Shown here one piece after another: positions 1 to 6,096 of a stretch of DNA of 9,268 nt. The stretch is from Candidatus Kapaibacterium sp. (GTDB lineage: Bacteria > Bacteroidota > Ignavibacteria > Kapaibacteriales > UBA961), in the NCBI GenBank assembly GCA_023259575.1, contig JALRHN010000083.1:1-9268 (forward strand), read 5' to 3'. Below the pieces are notes generated by a model, which was given only the letters and a program-made list of their open reading frames with translations, ran no database searches and was not told the origin of the DNA. Both the position numbers and the translations under genes were made by a program. Each line of letters opens with the position of its first letter. Position 1 is the first letter of the stretch.

Positions 1-212
1 ATATGATTCCATTAGTAGTATTAGGAATATTGGCAGATTATACTTCCATGATGATGATTTCATGGATAATGATATTATCGTATGGAATGTACAGTGTATA
101 TCCTCCACATGAAAATTTTTTATTCGAGACAATACTTTGGATTCCAGCTATAGGAATTTTCTTTTGGGAGTTAAAATATAAGAGGAAGGTTTTAGAAATA
201 ATCGATTCATAA
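1..212 (+). CDS. C-terminal end of an unknown membrane protein (partial)
   Basis: This open frame runs from the left window edge to a TAA at 210-212. The first ATG (position 3) is probably internal, because the frame is open to the edge and nothing upstream can be seen. About 69 residues are visible. They hold two strongly hydrophobic stretches, roughly residues 3-28 and 42-55, separated by a short polar loop, and end in a basic tail (LKYKRKVLE). This is the usual look of the end of a multi-pass inner-membrane protein with a cytoplasmic C-terminus. I do not recognise a family. The stop abuts directly, with no gap, the stop of the minus-strand GWxTD gene. It could instead be a complete two-helix small protein, but no ribosome binding site is visible to support that. 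Confidence 0.5.
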   Translation, partial: MIPLVVLGILADYTSMMMISWIMILSYGMYSVYPPHENFLFETILWIPAIGIFFWELKYKRKVLEIIDS

Positions 213-1592
213 TTATTGTAATGACAAGATTTTTTTTAGTATATATTTTTCTCCGTTTTTTTGTTCAAAGATAAATTTCTTATTAAGAATTGCAGAATAA
301 TTCCATATTTCTTGCTGAATATTGCCATTCAAGATATTTTTTTCTATAGACTGAGGGAAACCGTATAATAAGGCTATTTTACCACGAGAAGTCATAATTC
401 CATCAGATTCTTGAATAGTTTGAAATGTAGTAAAAGCTATATCAGCTCTTCGAAAATATTCTGTCATAGCCTCATTGTAAATGGTAGTTGGCGTTGGGTC
501 TAGTTTTTTCCACCATTGAAGCAATCTTGATCTTATATCAATATCAGAGCCACCTATCATAGTATCATATTCATCATCTTTAAGAATATATTTCATAATA
601 TCAGCTGCATATGAAGCATTGATAAGTGATTTTGGCATATCTTCCCACATGCAAGTGAATTCAAAATGAGCAGTATCTTGTTTTTTCTTAATTCCTGGAT
701 ACATAATATTCATTGAGTATTTACCTGGAGCAAGAGCATTTTCTGGAAATTGTATAATAGCTAAAGTACTCCCCTTTTTATTTACTTTCATTATTTTACA
801 ATCTTGAAGTATATGATATTTATCTGCTATTGGTACTTCGATACTTTTATCAGGGATTAATTCAATTAAAGCTGCAGAAACTTGTTTTGTACCGGAAGAA
901 AACTCCTGATAAGCTTGAAGTCTTTTTAATTCTGCATAAACTGGTTTTTTTATATCACCAAATACAGGTATACAAACAAATTGTTGAGATTTTGTAAAAG
1001 ATGTATTACCATTCATGATGATTGGTTGAAAAAAATCACCTGATGGATTAGATTCAGTAAAGTATGGGGTACCAAAACCATAAGAAGGAATTGTAATTGA
1101 TGGAACTCTTATCTTCTTTATGCTTTGACTTCCCCTATCAAATAATGATATAATAATTGTATAGTGTCCTTTTACCACATTAAAATCTAAAATCCCATAA
1201 GCATAATCATTTTTAGCATTTGATTGTTCATAAGAATTAGCATAAACAGTATCTTTCCAGAATGTCCGATATTTAATAATTCCATTAGTATCCCTGCATT
1301 CTATTTCTATGGTTGGATTACTTTCATATTCGCCAAATGGGCTAGTAGAAGTTGTAAAGGTGAGTGCATCATATTGAATTCTGAATGCACATATTACTGT
1401 AATAGAGTCTTTATCATAAGCATGAGTAATGGGCTTGCAATCAACAAAGAAAGGTTCGGAATTATCGGGCAAAACTGGATAGAGAGTACTAAATGGTTTA
1501 CTTATTTGTGAATACACACTATTAATATTAAGAGTACAGATTAATAGCACGCAAGTAAAGAACATATGTAGATTTTTATAAACCATATTCAT
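213..1592 (-). CDS. Secreted GWxTD-domain protein with degenerate motif
   Basis: The product is an exported protein of 459 residues with a C-terminal GWxTD domain. This family is common in Bacteroidota, Ignavibacteriota and Acidobacteriota, and its function is unknown. The N-terminus is a signal peptide, with a hydrophobic core around residues 10-21 and likely cleavage after VYS (about residue 28). The middle (about 30-315) reads as beta-rich extracytoplasmic domains. Residues 355-455 carry the family landmarks: WWKKLDPTPTT (360-370), a NEAMTEYFRRADIAF block (374-388), RGKIALLYGFP (403-413) and EIWNY (428-432). The name-giving GWxTD motif is altered here to GIMTS (398-402), with the tryptophan and aspartate lost. 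The gene is downstream of ruvX and its start lies 17 bp inside ruvX, so the two are probably co-transcribed. Start choice is uncertain: ATG at 1592, 1586 and 1565 are all possible and none has a clear Shine-Dalgarno. The family call is firm; the role is unknown. Confidence 0.82.
   Translation of the reverse strand: MNMVYKNLHMFFTCVLLICTLNINSVYSQISKPFSTLYPVLPDNSEPFFVDCKPITHAYDKDSITVICAFRIQYDALTFTTSTSPFGEYESNPTIEIECRDTNGIIKYRTFWKDTVYANSYEQSNAKNDYAYGILDFNVVKGHYTIIISLFDRGSQSIKKIRVPSITIPSYGFGTPYFTESNPSGDFFQPIIMNGNTSFTKSQQFVCIPVFGDIKKPVYAELKRLQAYQEFSSGTKQVSAALIELIPDKSIEVPIADKYHILQDCKIMKVNKKGSTLAIIQFPENALAPGKYSMNIMYPGIKKKQDTAHFEFTCMWEDMPKSLINASYAADIMKYILKDDEYDTMIGGSDIDIRSRLLQWWKKLDPTPTTIYNEAMTEYFRRADIAFTTFQTIQESDGIMTSRGKIALLYGFPQSIEKNILNGNIQQEIWNYSAILNKKFIFEQKNGEKYILKKILSLQ
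305..343 (+). terminator. Weak candidate terminator for the left-edge + strand gene
   Basis: A bulged hairpin can be drawn: ATAT-CTT-GAAT on the left (305-320), a six-base loop, then ATTC-AAG-ATAT (327-337), followed by six T (338-343). It lies about 100-130 bases beyond the stop of the + strand gene and inside the coding sequence of the minus-strand GWxTD gene. The stem has unpaired bases, so it is much less convincing than the similarly placed site at 2951-2986. Confidence 0.25.
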
Positions 1593-2007
1593 CTAAATAA
1601 GATCTTAATATTATTGCTGCAGCTGTTTGATCTATTCTACCTTTGACGGCTCTTTTCTTTTTGGATATCCCAGAATGAACCATGTGAGATACAGCATCTT
1701 TTGAGCTAAACGATTCATCGTGAAAAATAATTTCTGGAATGGCATATTTTTGAAGTTCGACAACGCATTCTGTAATAAATTCCACAATTGAATTTACTTG
1801 TCCTTTTGAAGCTTCTGGCATACCAATAATTATAGCTGCAGGATTTTCTTTTTCAATAATCTGAATTATTTTTTGAATAAAGCCCGAAGTTACTTCTATA
1901 GTAGTTAAAGGAGTTGTTGTGATATGTAGAATATCACAGACAGCTATTCCTATTCGCTTTTTTCCTATGTCTAAACACATAAGTCTTTTATGTTTAAATC
2001 TATCCAT
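1576..2007 (-). CDS. ruvX: Putative Holliday junction resolvase / pre-16S rRNA nuclease RuvX (YqgF)
   Basis: This is a cytoplasmic RNase H-fold nuclease of the YqgF/RuvX family. E. coli members process the 5' end of pre-16S rRNA and have been proposed as an alternative Holliday junction resolvase. At 143 residues it has the normal family length. Visible motifs are LDIGKKRIGIAV (12-23, with the first catalytic Asp at 13), the strand-loop IIIGMPEASKGQ (59-70), FHDESFSS (95-102, with catalytic Glu 98) and KGRIDQTAAAIILRSYL (122-138, with catalytic Asp 126). The usual DExxTT is DESFSS here, a mild change. It is the first gene of a minus-strand unit and overlaps the GWxTD gene by 17 bp. A TATAAT-like -10 lies just upstream in the 58-bp space shared with the divergent DUF4197 gene. 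The ATG at 2005-2007 fits the family start. Confidence 0.93.
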   Translation of the reverse strand: MDRFKHKRLMCLDIGKKRIGIAVCDILHITTTPLTTIEVTSGFIQKIIQIIEKENPAAIIIGMPEASKGQVNSIVEFITECVVELQKYAIPEIIFHDESFSSKDAVSHMVHSGISKKKRAVKGRIDQTAAAIILRSYLDEYGL

Positions 2008-2065
2008 TATTATCTTATAACACTATTATATGAAAGAATGCGTCCAATAAAGCATTCAATTATCA
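2008..2065. promoter_or_regulatory. Divergent promoter region, ruvX / DUF4197 gene
   Basis: These 58 bp separate two divergent genes and must hold both promoters unless these extend into the coding sequences. On the minus strand a perfect TATAAT (2025-2030) sits 17 bases from coding; no good -35 is found at normal spacing (GCTTTA is what lies 17 bp away). On the + strand only weak -10-like TATAAC (2016-2021) and TATTAT (2024-2029) are present. A dyad GAATGC (2036-2041), 10-base loop, GCATTC (2052-2057) lies near the middle and could be an operator or a small hairpin, though a 6-bp dyad can occur by chance in this composition. Confidence 0.35.
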
Positions 2066-2836
2066 ATGAAGGGTTTTATGAAAAAGTATATGCTTAAACT
2101 ACAATTTTTATTTGTGTTACTTTTGGGAAGTTTTGTGTCTACATATCAAATACAAGCACAATTATTTGATATGCTTAAACAAGAATCGAAAAAATTATTA
2201 CTCAATGATGGAAGTAATTCACTCCCATTTTCTCAAGACGAAGCAGTTAAAGCATTAAAACAAGCTTTAACAAATGGCATACAAAAAGGAACTAGTATCG
2301 TTTCTAAGCAAGATGGTTTTTATAAAAACCCAGAAATTATCATTCCATTTCCACAAGATGCAAAAAAAGTTGAAAGTACTCTTCGCAATATGGGATTAGG
2401 TTCGGAAATTGATAAAGTTGTCCTTTCTTTAAATAGAGCAGCAGAGGATGCCAGTATATCTGCATTACAAATTTTTATAAATGCTATCACATCAATGACA
2501 ATCTCCGATGCTATTTCTATCGTAAAAGGTGATAAAACAGCTGCCACTCAATTTTTAAGAAAAACTACATATAATCAACTTCGTTCTGCATTTACTCCTT
2601 CTATTAAAAATTCTCTAGAAAAAGTTGATGCAACCAAATATTGGTCGAGTATCATGAATACTTATAATAAAATACCATTTGTTCAAAAAGTTAATCCAGA
2701 TTTAACTGCATATGTAACTGAAAAAGCTCTAAATGGATTGTTTATCATGATAGCTAAGGAAGAAGAACAAATTCGAAAAGATCCAATTGCTCAAACAACA
2801 GAATTATTGAAAAAGGTTTTTGGAAAAAGAAATTAA
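2066..2836 (+). CDS. Secreted DUF4197 family protein
   Basis: The product is 256 residues if begun at 2066, or 252 if begun at the ATG at 2078. The second start is preceded by GAAGGG (2068-2073) four bases away and gives a more classic signal peptide (MKKYMLKLQFLFVLLLGSF), so it may be the true one. Cleavage is likely after QIQA (about residue 31). The rest matches the DUF4197 pattern: a block around ALTNGIQKGTSIVSKQDGFYKNP, a central LSLNRAAEDAS, a TISDAISIVKGDKTAATQFLRKTT helix region, and a closing block with VTEKALNGLFIMIAKEEEQIRKDP and a final LLKKVFG. The mature protein appears helical and periplasmic or surface-attached; no lipobox cysteine is seen. The biochemical role of DUF4197 is unknown. 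It stands alone on the + strand, and its stop overlaps the pnuC stop by 4 bp (TTAA, 2833-2836). A strong terminator for it lies downstream inside pnuC (2951-2986). Confidence 0.85.
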   Translation: MKGFMKKYMLKLQFLFVLLLGSFVSTYQIQAQLFDMLKQESKKLLLNDGSNSLPFSQDEAVKALKQALTNGIQKGTSIVSKQDGFYKNPEIIIPFPQDAKKVESTLRNMGLGSEIDKVVLSLNRAAEDASISALQIFINAITSMTISDAISIVKGDKTAATQFLRKTTYNQLRSAFTPSIKNSLEKVDATKYWSSIMNTYNKIPFVQKVNPDLTAYVTEKALNGLFIMIAKEEEQIRKDPIAQTTELLKKVFGKRN

Positions 2837-3387
2837 TATGCTTTCCATTGTTTATATCCTCGAATAGCCATAATGCAGTATAAAGCATATAAAGCAGCTG
2901 TTGAATATAGACCTTTATTAATAAATAAAAATACATAAACGATGTCTACTAAGATCCAAATTATCCAATTTTGGATCTTTTTTTTTGTTTGCAGATATTG
3001 AGCAATAAGGCTTCCACAAGTTAGGGTGCTGTCTAATTCTGGGAATGATGCATCAGTATAAACTCTTAAGAAATATCCTAATACAAATGCACTCAATAGA
3101 AATATTATACTTAGAAAAATCATTTCTTTATAGGATGCCTTATTCATCACTTTTTTTTCTACAAATAGATCTTTATTATATGTCCACTGATACCATCCAT
3201 AGATTGAAATAATGCAAAACAAAATCTGGAGTAAAGAATCAGCATATAGTTTCTCTATCCAAAATAAAAAGCAATAAATCAGAACATTAATAATAGAAAT
3301 AATCCAACATAGTGGAGATAGTCTTATGGCTAAATAGACACCAAATATTCCTGTGATAATACCAGATATTTCTAAGATTGAATTCAT
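2833..3387 (-). CDS. pnuC: PnuC-family vitamin/nucleoside transporter
   Basis: This is an inner-membrane facilitator of the PnuC family. Members take up nicotinamide riboside, and relatives carry thiamine (PnuT) or riboflavin (PnuX); substrates are trapped by phosphorylation inside. The protein is 184 residues, the low end of the family range, with about seven hydrophobic segments. Diagnostic parts are the GVYLAIRLSPLCWIISIINVLIY opening, YADSLLQILFCIISIYGWYQW (48-68), and the C-terminal block WIIWILVDIVYVFLFINKGLYSTAALYALY, ending in GYKQW. The family fold is clear, but the substrate cannot be read from the sequence. Its ATG follows directly after the stop of the beta-barrel gene (TAA-ATG at 3390-3385), so translation is probably coupled. 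No TPP, FMN or NAD riboswitch or kinase gene is next to it. The gene symbol denotes the family, not a proven substrate. Confidence 0.88.
   Translation of the reverse strand: MNSILEISGIITGIFGVYLAIRLSPLCWIISIINVLIYCFLFWIEKLYADSLLQILFCIISIYGWYQWTYNKDLFVEKKVMNKASYKEMIFLSIIFLLSAFVLGYFLRVYTDASFPELDSTLTCGSLIAQYLQTKKKIQNWIIWILVDIVYVFLFINKGLYSTAALYALYCIMAIRGYKQWKAY
2951..2986 (+). terminator. Intrinsic terminator for the DUF4197 gene, inside pnuC
   Basis: A perfect 10-bp stem, AAGATCCAAA (2951-2960) and TTTGGATCTT (2970-2979), encloses a 9-base loop and is followed by seven T (2980-2986), then G and TTT. This is a textbook rho-independent terminator reading on the + strand. It lies 115 bases beyond the DUF4197 stop, antisense within the pnuC coding sequence, where the T-run encodes the KKK of the transporter. 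Read on the minus strand there is no T-run after the hairpin, so it should not stop the pnuC message. Confidence 0.75.
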
Positions 3388-4272
3388 TTACCAGCGATAT
3401 CCTGCGCCTAGTGCAACATTACCTATAGACCAAGAATGAGTACCCATTACTCTTAAAGAATACATTGCATCTAATATCAGATGATCATCTGGGAAGATCT
3501 TGAAAGAAGCACCGACAGAGGTAAACTGCTCTGCTGGCTGAAAACGCCTAATCTCAAATATTGGAATATCTCTAGAAGCGCCCATCGCTTGCTGTATATC
3601 TACAAAGAACATAAGCGCTGTTTTTTCAACAGTAGAAAATCCGATTTCAGAATGTATATATGCAAGGTTTTGCCATGCTGAATCTCTAAGAGATAAAGAT
3701 CCTGAGATTGCAATCCAACTTTTTTCAAAAGGTATATTAATATCTAATCCTATAAGGGCTTCTTTGGATAGACCTCCTAAGAAATCATTGGTAGAATCTA
3801 AGGGATTACCTTGATTGGTAGGAACTCTGTACTCTGCCAATAGTGAAGCTATAGTTTTCCCTCTTAAAAAAGTATACATGCCACCAAGTGAACAATAATT
3901 TATCAATGTTGTATTCATTTGTTTTCTAATAACCCGATTTCCAATTGAATCCACAGTAAATTTTTCAATTAGAGAATAAGAAGTAAATGGTAGCGAACAT
4001 CTAACTAATAAATTATCTGTAAGCCCATATTCCGCTTGAACAGATCCATGTATCATACTATTATCAAAAGTATATTTAGTTCTTTGAATTGAATCATATA
4101 GAGAACTATTTCTATTGCCATTTCTATCAAAATAACTTGCCCCAGAAGAAGAACCAAAACTACATTTAAGTACGGTTGAACCTTTTTTATAAGTTGTTAT
4201 TTGAGACAATACAGTAGAGAGTTGACTAAAATAGTTTATAAGAATGAGGAATATTAGTGAGAATAGTTTCAT
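3388..4272 (-). CDS. Putative outer-membrane beta-barrel protein
   Basis: I do not recognise a named family. From the ATG at 4270-4272 the protein is 294 residues. A signal peptide (MKLFSLIFLILINYF...) likely ends after VLS (about residue 23), followed by a Q. The mature part has many alternating polar/hydrophobic strands with Gly/Tyr/Ser-rich turns, and the last residues are GAGYRW, an aromatic C-terminus typical of BAM-inserted barrels. The pattern resembles the transporter-like or MetA-pathway-phenol-type barrels often annotated only as hypothetical. A longer form using GTG at 4285-4287 adds MQDKK, but the likely promoter starts transcription near 4291, leaving almost no leader, so the ATG is preferred. 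It is the first gene of a pair with pnuC (adjacent stop and start). It is divergent from the PASTA gene, only 44 bp away. That it is an outer-membrane barrel is well supported; a role in passing the PnuC substrate is speculation. Confidence 0.7.
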   Translation of the reverse strand: MKLFSLIFLILINYFSQLSTVLSQITTYKKGSTVLKCSFGSSSGASYFDRNGNRNSSLYDSIQRTKYTFDNSMIHGSVQAEYGLTDNLLVRCSLPFTSYSLIEKFTVDSIGNRVIRKQMNTTLINYCSLGGMYTFLRGKTIASLLAEYRVPTNQGNPLDSTNDFLGGLSKEALIGLDINIPFEKSWIAISGSLSLRDSAWQNLAYIHSEIGFSTVEKTALMFFVDIQQAMGASRDIPIFEIRRFQPAEQFTSVGASFKIFPDDHLILDAMYSLRVMGTHSWSIGNVALGAGYRW

Positions 4273-4297
4273 TTTCTTATCTTGCACATGTACATAT

Positions 4298-4327
4298 ATT
4301 ATAGGTTATTAGTCTATTGTTTGACAA
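4298..4327 (-). promoter_or_regulatory. Sigma-70-like promoter of the barrel-pnuC pair
   Basis: On the minus strand, TTGTCA (4322-4327, five of six matches to TTGACA) is followed after 18 bp by a perfect TATAAT (4298-4303). Transcription would begin near 4291, giving a leader of about 19 bases to the ATG at 4272. The -35 box lies within the first codons of the divergent PASTA gene, so the two transcription units overlap at their control region. Confidence 0.6.
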
Positions 4328-5072
4328 CATAAACAAATTTTTACAATCTCGCCTTGATTGGAAGCATGTGTTGATTTCAAGTGCGTTAATTGTGTTTATG
4401 CTTATTGCAATTCTTACAATTGTAGATACATTTGTAATGCCAAATTATGTACATTCTGTTAAAGAAGTAACAGTTCCTAACTTTGTAGGGAAATCAATTT
4501 CTACTGCAAAATTATTATTGCAGCATTCCGGACTATCTATTGCCGAAGTTAGAGAAGTATACAGTGACAAAATAGCTAAGGGAAATATCATAAGTCAATT
4601 ACCTTTTTCTGGATCTCATGTAAGGGAAGGGAGAAGATTATATTTAACTGTTAGTAAAGGTATTGAAAAAATAGAAGTTCCTTTTTTAACAGGAAAGACG
4701 GAAAGAGATGCTCGCTTGCAATTAATGAGCATGGGTTTTCAAGTTGGAGACATTACTTTTGTAGAAAATGATGAAATTCCGAGAGGATTGGTTATCAATC
4801 AATTTGTTCCACCAGGTAGTAAACTTCCATATGGTTATTCAATAGGATTTCAGGTTAGCCTTGGTAATTCTGAAATCATAGTACCATTATTGACAGGCTA
4901 TACTCTTGATGAAGCGAGAGGAATATTATTTGATATAGGCTTATATTTACATTTAATCGAATATATTCCAGGGGATGGTACTTATTCTAGCGGAACAATC
5001 ATTGAACAAAGTATTCAGGCTGGTGAAACAGCCAGACAAGGTGATTCTTTAAATATAAAAATCGCGAATTAA
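4317..5072 (+). CDS. Membrane-anchored protein with three PASTA domains
   Basis: The product is 251 residues. A short basic N-terminus (about 1-17) is followed by one transmembrane helix (about 18-40) and three extracytoplasmic PASTA domains at about 49-114, 118-183 and 186-250. Each begins with a VPNFVGKS-, VPFLTGKT- or VPLLTGYT-type strand and a helix with an A-x-x-x-L pattern. PASTA domains bind peptidoglycan fragments or act as spacers in Ser/Thr kinases and penicillin-binding proteins. Here neither a kinase nor a transpeptidase domain is attached, as is usual for the stand-alone PASTA proteins of Bacteroidota relatives. A periplasmic cell-wall-binding role is inferred. The start must be non-ATG: an in-frame TAG lies at 4302-4304 and the first ATG falls within the membrane helix (residue 28), so TTG at 4317 is the best choice; GTG at codon 18 is less likely. 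Its stop overlaps that of the DHH gene by 4 bp. Confidence 0.88.
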   Translation: MFDNINKFLQSRLDWKHVLISSALIVFMLIAILTIVDTFVMPNYVHSVKEVTVPNFVGKSISTAKLLLQHSGLSIAEVREVYSDKIAKGNIISQLPFSGSHVREGRRLYLTVSKGIEKIEVPFLTGKTERDARLQLMSMGFQVGDITFVENDEIPRGLVINQFVPPGSKLPYGYSIGFQVSLGNSEIIVPLLTGYTLDEARGILFDIGLYLHLIEYIPGDGTYSSGTIIEQSIQAGETARQGDSLNIKIAN

Positions 5073-6082
5073 TGAGATTCTATTGAATGCAGATATTCTT
5101 CACAATCATTGATAATCTTTTGAACAATTTGATTGATGTCCCCATGTAAGATTCTTGCTCCTGCAGCTTGTTGATGTCCCCCACCTCCATATTTTTGAGC
5201 AATCGACCTAACATCGTATTCAGGCTTTGATCTAAGAGAGATTTTTACTTTATCTGGCCATTCTGTGATTAATGCTCCAATTTTTACTCCAGCTAAGCTT
5301 AACGTATAATTAACAAAACCTTCTGTTTCTTCTGGTAAATAGTTCTCTAATTGTTGTTTAGTAAGAACAATTAATACAAGATTACCTTCAAGATGAATCT
5401 GCAATGAACTTAATGCCATACCTAATAATCGTATAGAATGAGGAGTTTCCGCATTCATAACTTTATCATATATCATTACAGGATTAGCCCCACAATCAAT
5501 AAGCCATGCTGCAAGTCTCATGATATCAGAAGTTGTTCTTGGATGCCTAAATCCACCAGTATCTGTCATTATACCTGTATACAAAGCTGTAGCTGATTCT
5601 ACAGATGGAATAATGTCAGATGATTTTGCCATTTCTGAAACTATTTCACAGGTTGAGCATGCTTTAACAATTGAATGCAATCTGTCTGGTATAATAGAAG
5701 GTTCAAGATGATGATCTATTAAAACGGTATGTCCTGTAAAATGAGTTAATACATCTTGCACACTTTGCCCTAATCTACTTGCATGATTTAAATCTAGAAT
5801 ACAGAACCAATCTGCAGATGACACTTTGTCTTTTGATGCTTTATCGGATGCTTGATAAAATTCGGTTGTATTAATAAGAAATCGAAGATTTGCTGGAACT
5901 GGGCTATGCATGATAATGCAGACTTCTTTTCCAGATGCTTTTAATAGATGATATAAACCAACACAACTACCTATTGCATCACCATCAGGATCTATATGAG
6001 AAGTAAGCACTATACTTTTGGCGGATAATAATAATTGCCAAGTTTTATATAATTCTTCTCTGATTTCTGATGTTATATACAT
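5069..6082 (-). CDS. DHH/DHHA1 phosphoesterase, NrnA-like oligoribonuclease/pAp phosphatase
   Basis: This is a cytoplasmic manganese-dependent phosphoesterase of the DHH family, 337 residues long, close to the usual 310-340 of NrnA. Relatives degrade 2-5 nt RNA fragments (nanoRNA) from the end, dephosphorylate 3'-phosphoadenosine 5'-phosphate (pAp), or cleave pGpG/pApA. Visible metal and substrate motifs are SHIDPDGDAIGS (28-39), DLNHASRLG (97-105), IDHH (122-125), TGIMTDTGGF (169-178), and, in the DHHA1 domain, SLRS (282-285) and YGGGGHQQAAG (298-308). All key residues are intact. It is the last gene of the fab-rnc series, 14 bp after rnc, so it is probably co-transcribed with RNase III; both act in RNA turnover. 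Only a weak AAAG precedes the ATG. Which substrate dominates (nanoRNA, pAp or a cyclic-dinucleotide product) cannot be decided from sequence alone. Confidence 0.9.
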   Translation of the reverse strand: MYITSEIREELYKTWQLLLSAKSIVLTSHIDPDGDAIGSCVGLYHLLKASGKEVCIIMHSPVPANLRFLINTTEFYQASDKASKDKVSSADWFCILDLNHASRLGQSVQDVLTHFTGHTVLIDHHLEPSIIPDRLHSIVKACSTCEIVSEMAKSSDIIPSVESATALYTGIMTDTGGFRHPRTTSDIMRLAAWLIDCGANPVMIYDKVMNAETPHSIRLLGMALSSLQIHLEGNLVLIVLTKQQLENYLPEETEGFVNYTLSLAGVKIGALITEWPDKVKISLRSKPEYDVRSIAQKYGGGGHQQAAGARILHGDINQIVQKIINDCEEYLHSIESH

Positions 6083-6096
6083 GCAATGATACTTTA

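Noticed and set aside
1224..1511. Open frame of 95 codons on the + strand.
   Set aside because: Fully inside the GWxTD gene on the other strand, with no family resemblance. The same reasoning removes the frames at 2320-2547, 2754-2936, 3481-3681, 5520-5711 and 8563-8757.
4273..4287. GTG start at 4287 for the beta-barrel gene.
   Set aside because: It adds only MQDKK before a normal signal peptide and would lie about four bases from the likely transcription start. The ATG at 4272 is simpler.
4273..4316. A TPP, FMN or other riboswitch controlling the barrel-pnuC pair.
   Set aside because: The predicted leader is only about 19 bases and the gap 44 bp, too short for any known vitamin riboswitch; no conserved core is visible.
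4321..4347. TTGACA and TACAAT on the + strand within the start of the PASTA gene.
   Set aside because: The spacer is only 15 bp and the site is inside the coding region. Accepting it would cut off the N-terminal part that matches the family layout. The TTGACA is better explained as overlapping the minus-strand TTGTCA.
5133..5181. Eleven-base direct repeat TTGATGTCCCC at 5133-5143 and 5171-5181.
   Set aside because: It lies within the DHH gene, the copies are read in different frames, and one is part of the conserved GGGGHQQ codons. Only two copies; treated as chance.
5230..5246. ATCT/AGAT hairpin followed by five T as a terminator for the PASTA gene.
   Set aside because: A stem of four A/T-rich pairs is too weak and is over 150 bases past the stop; such patterns are common in AT-rich sequence.
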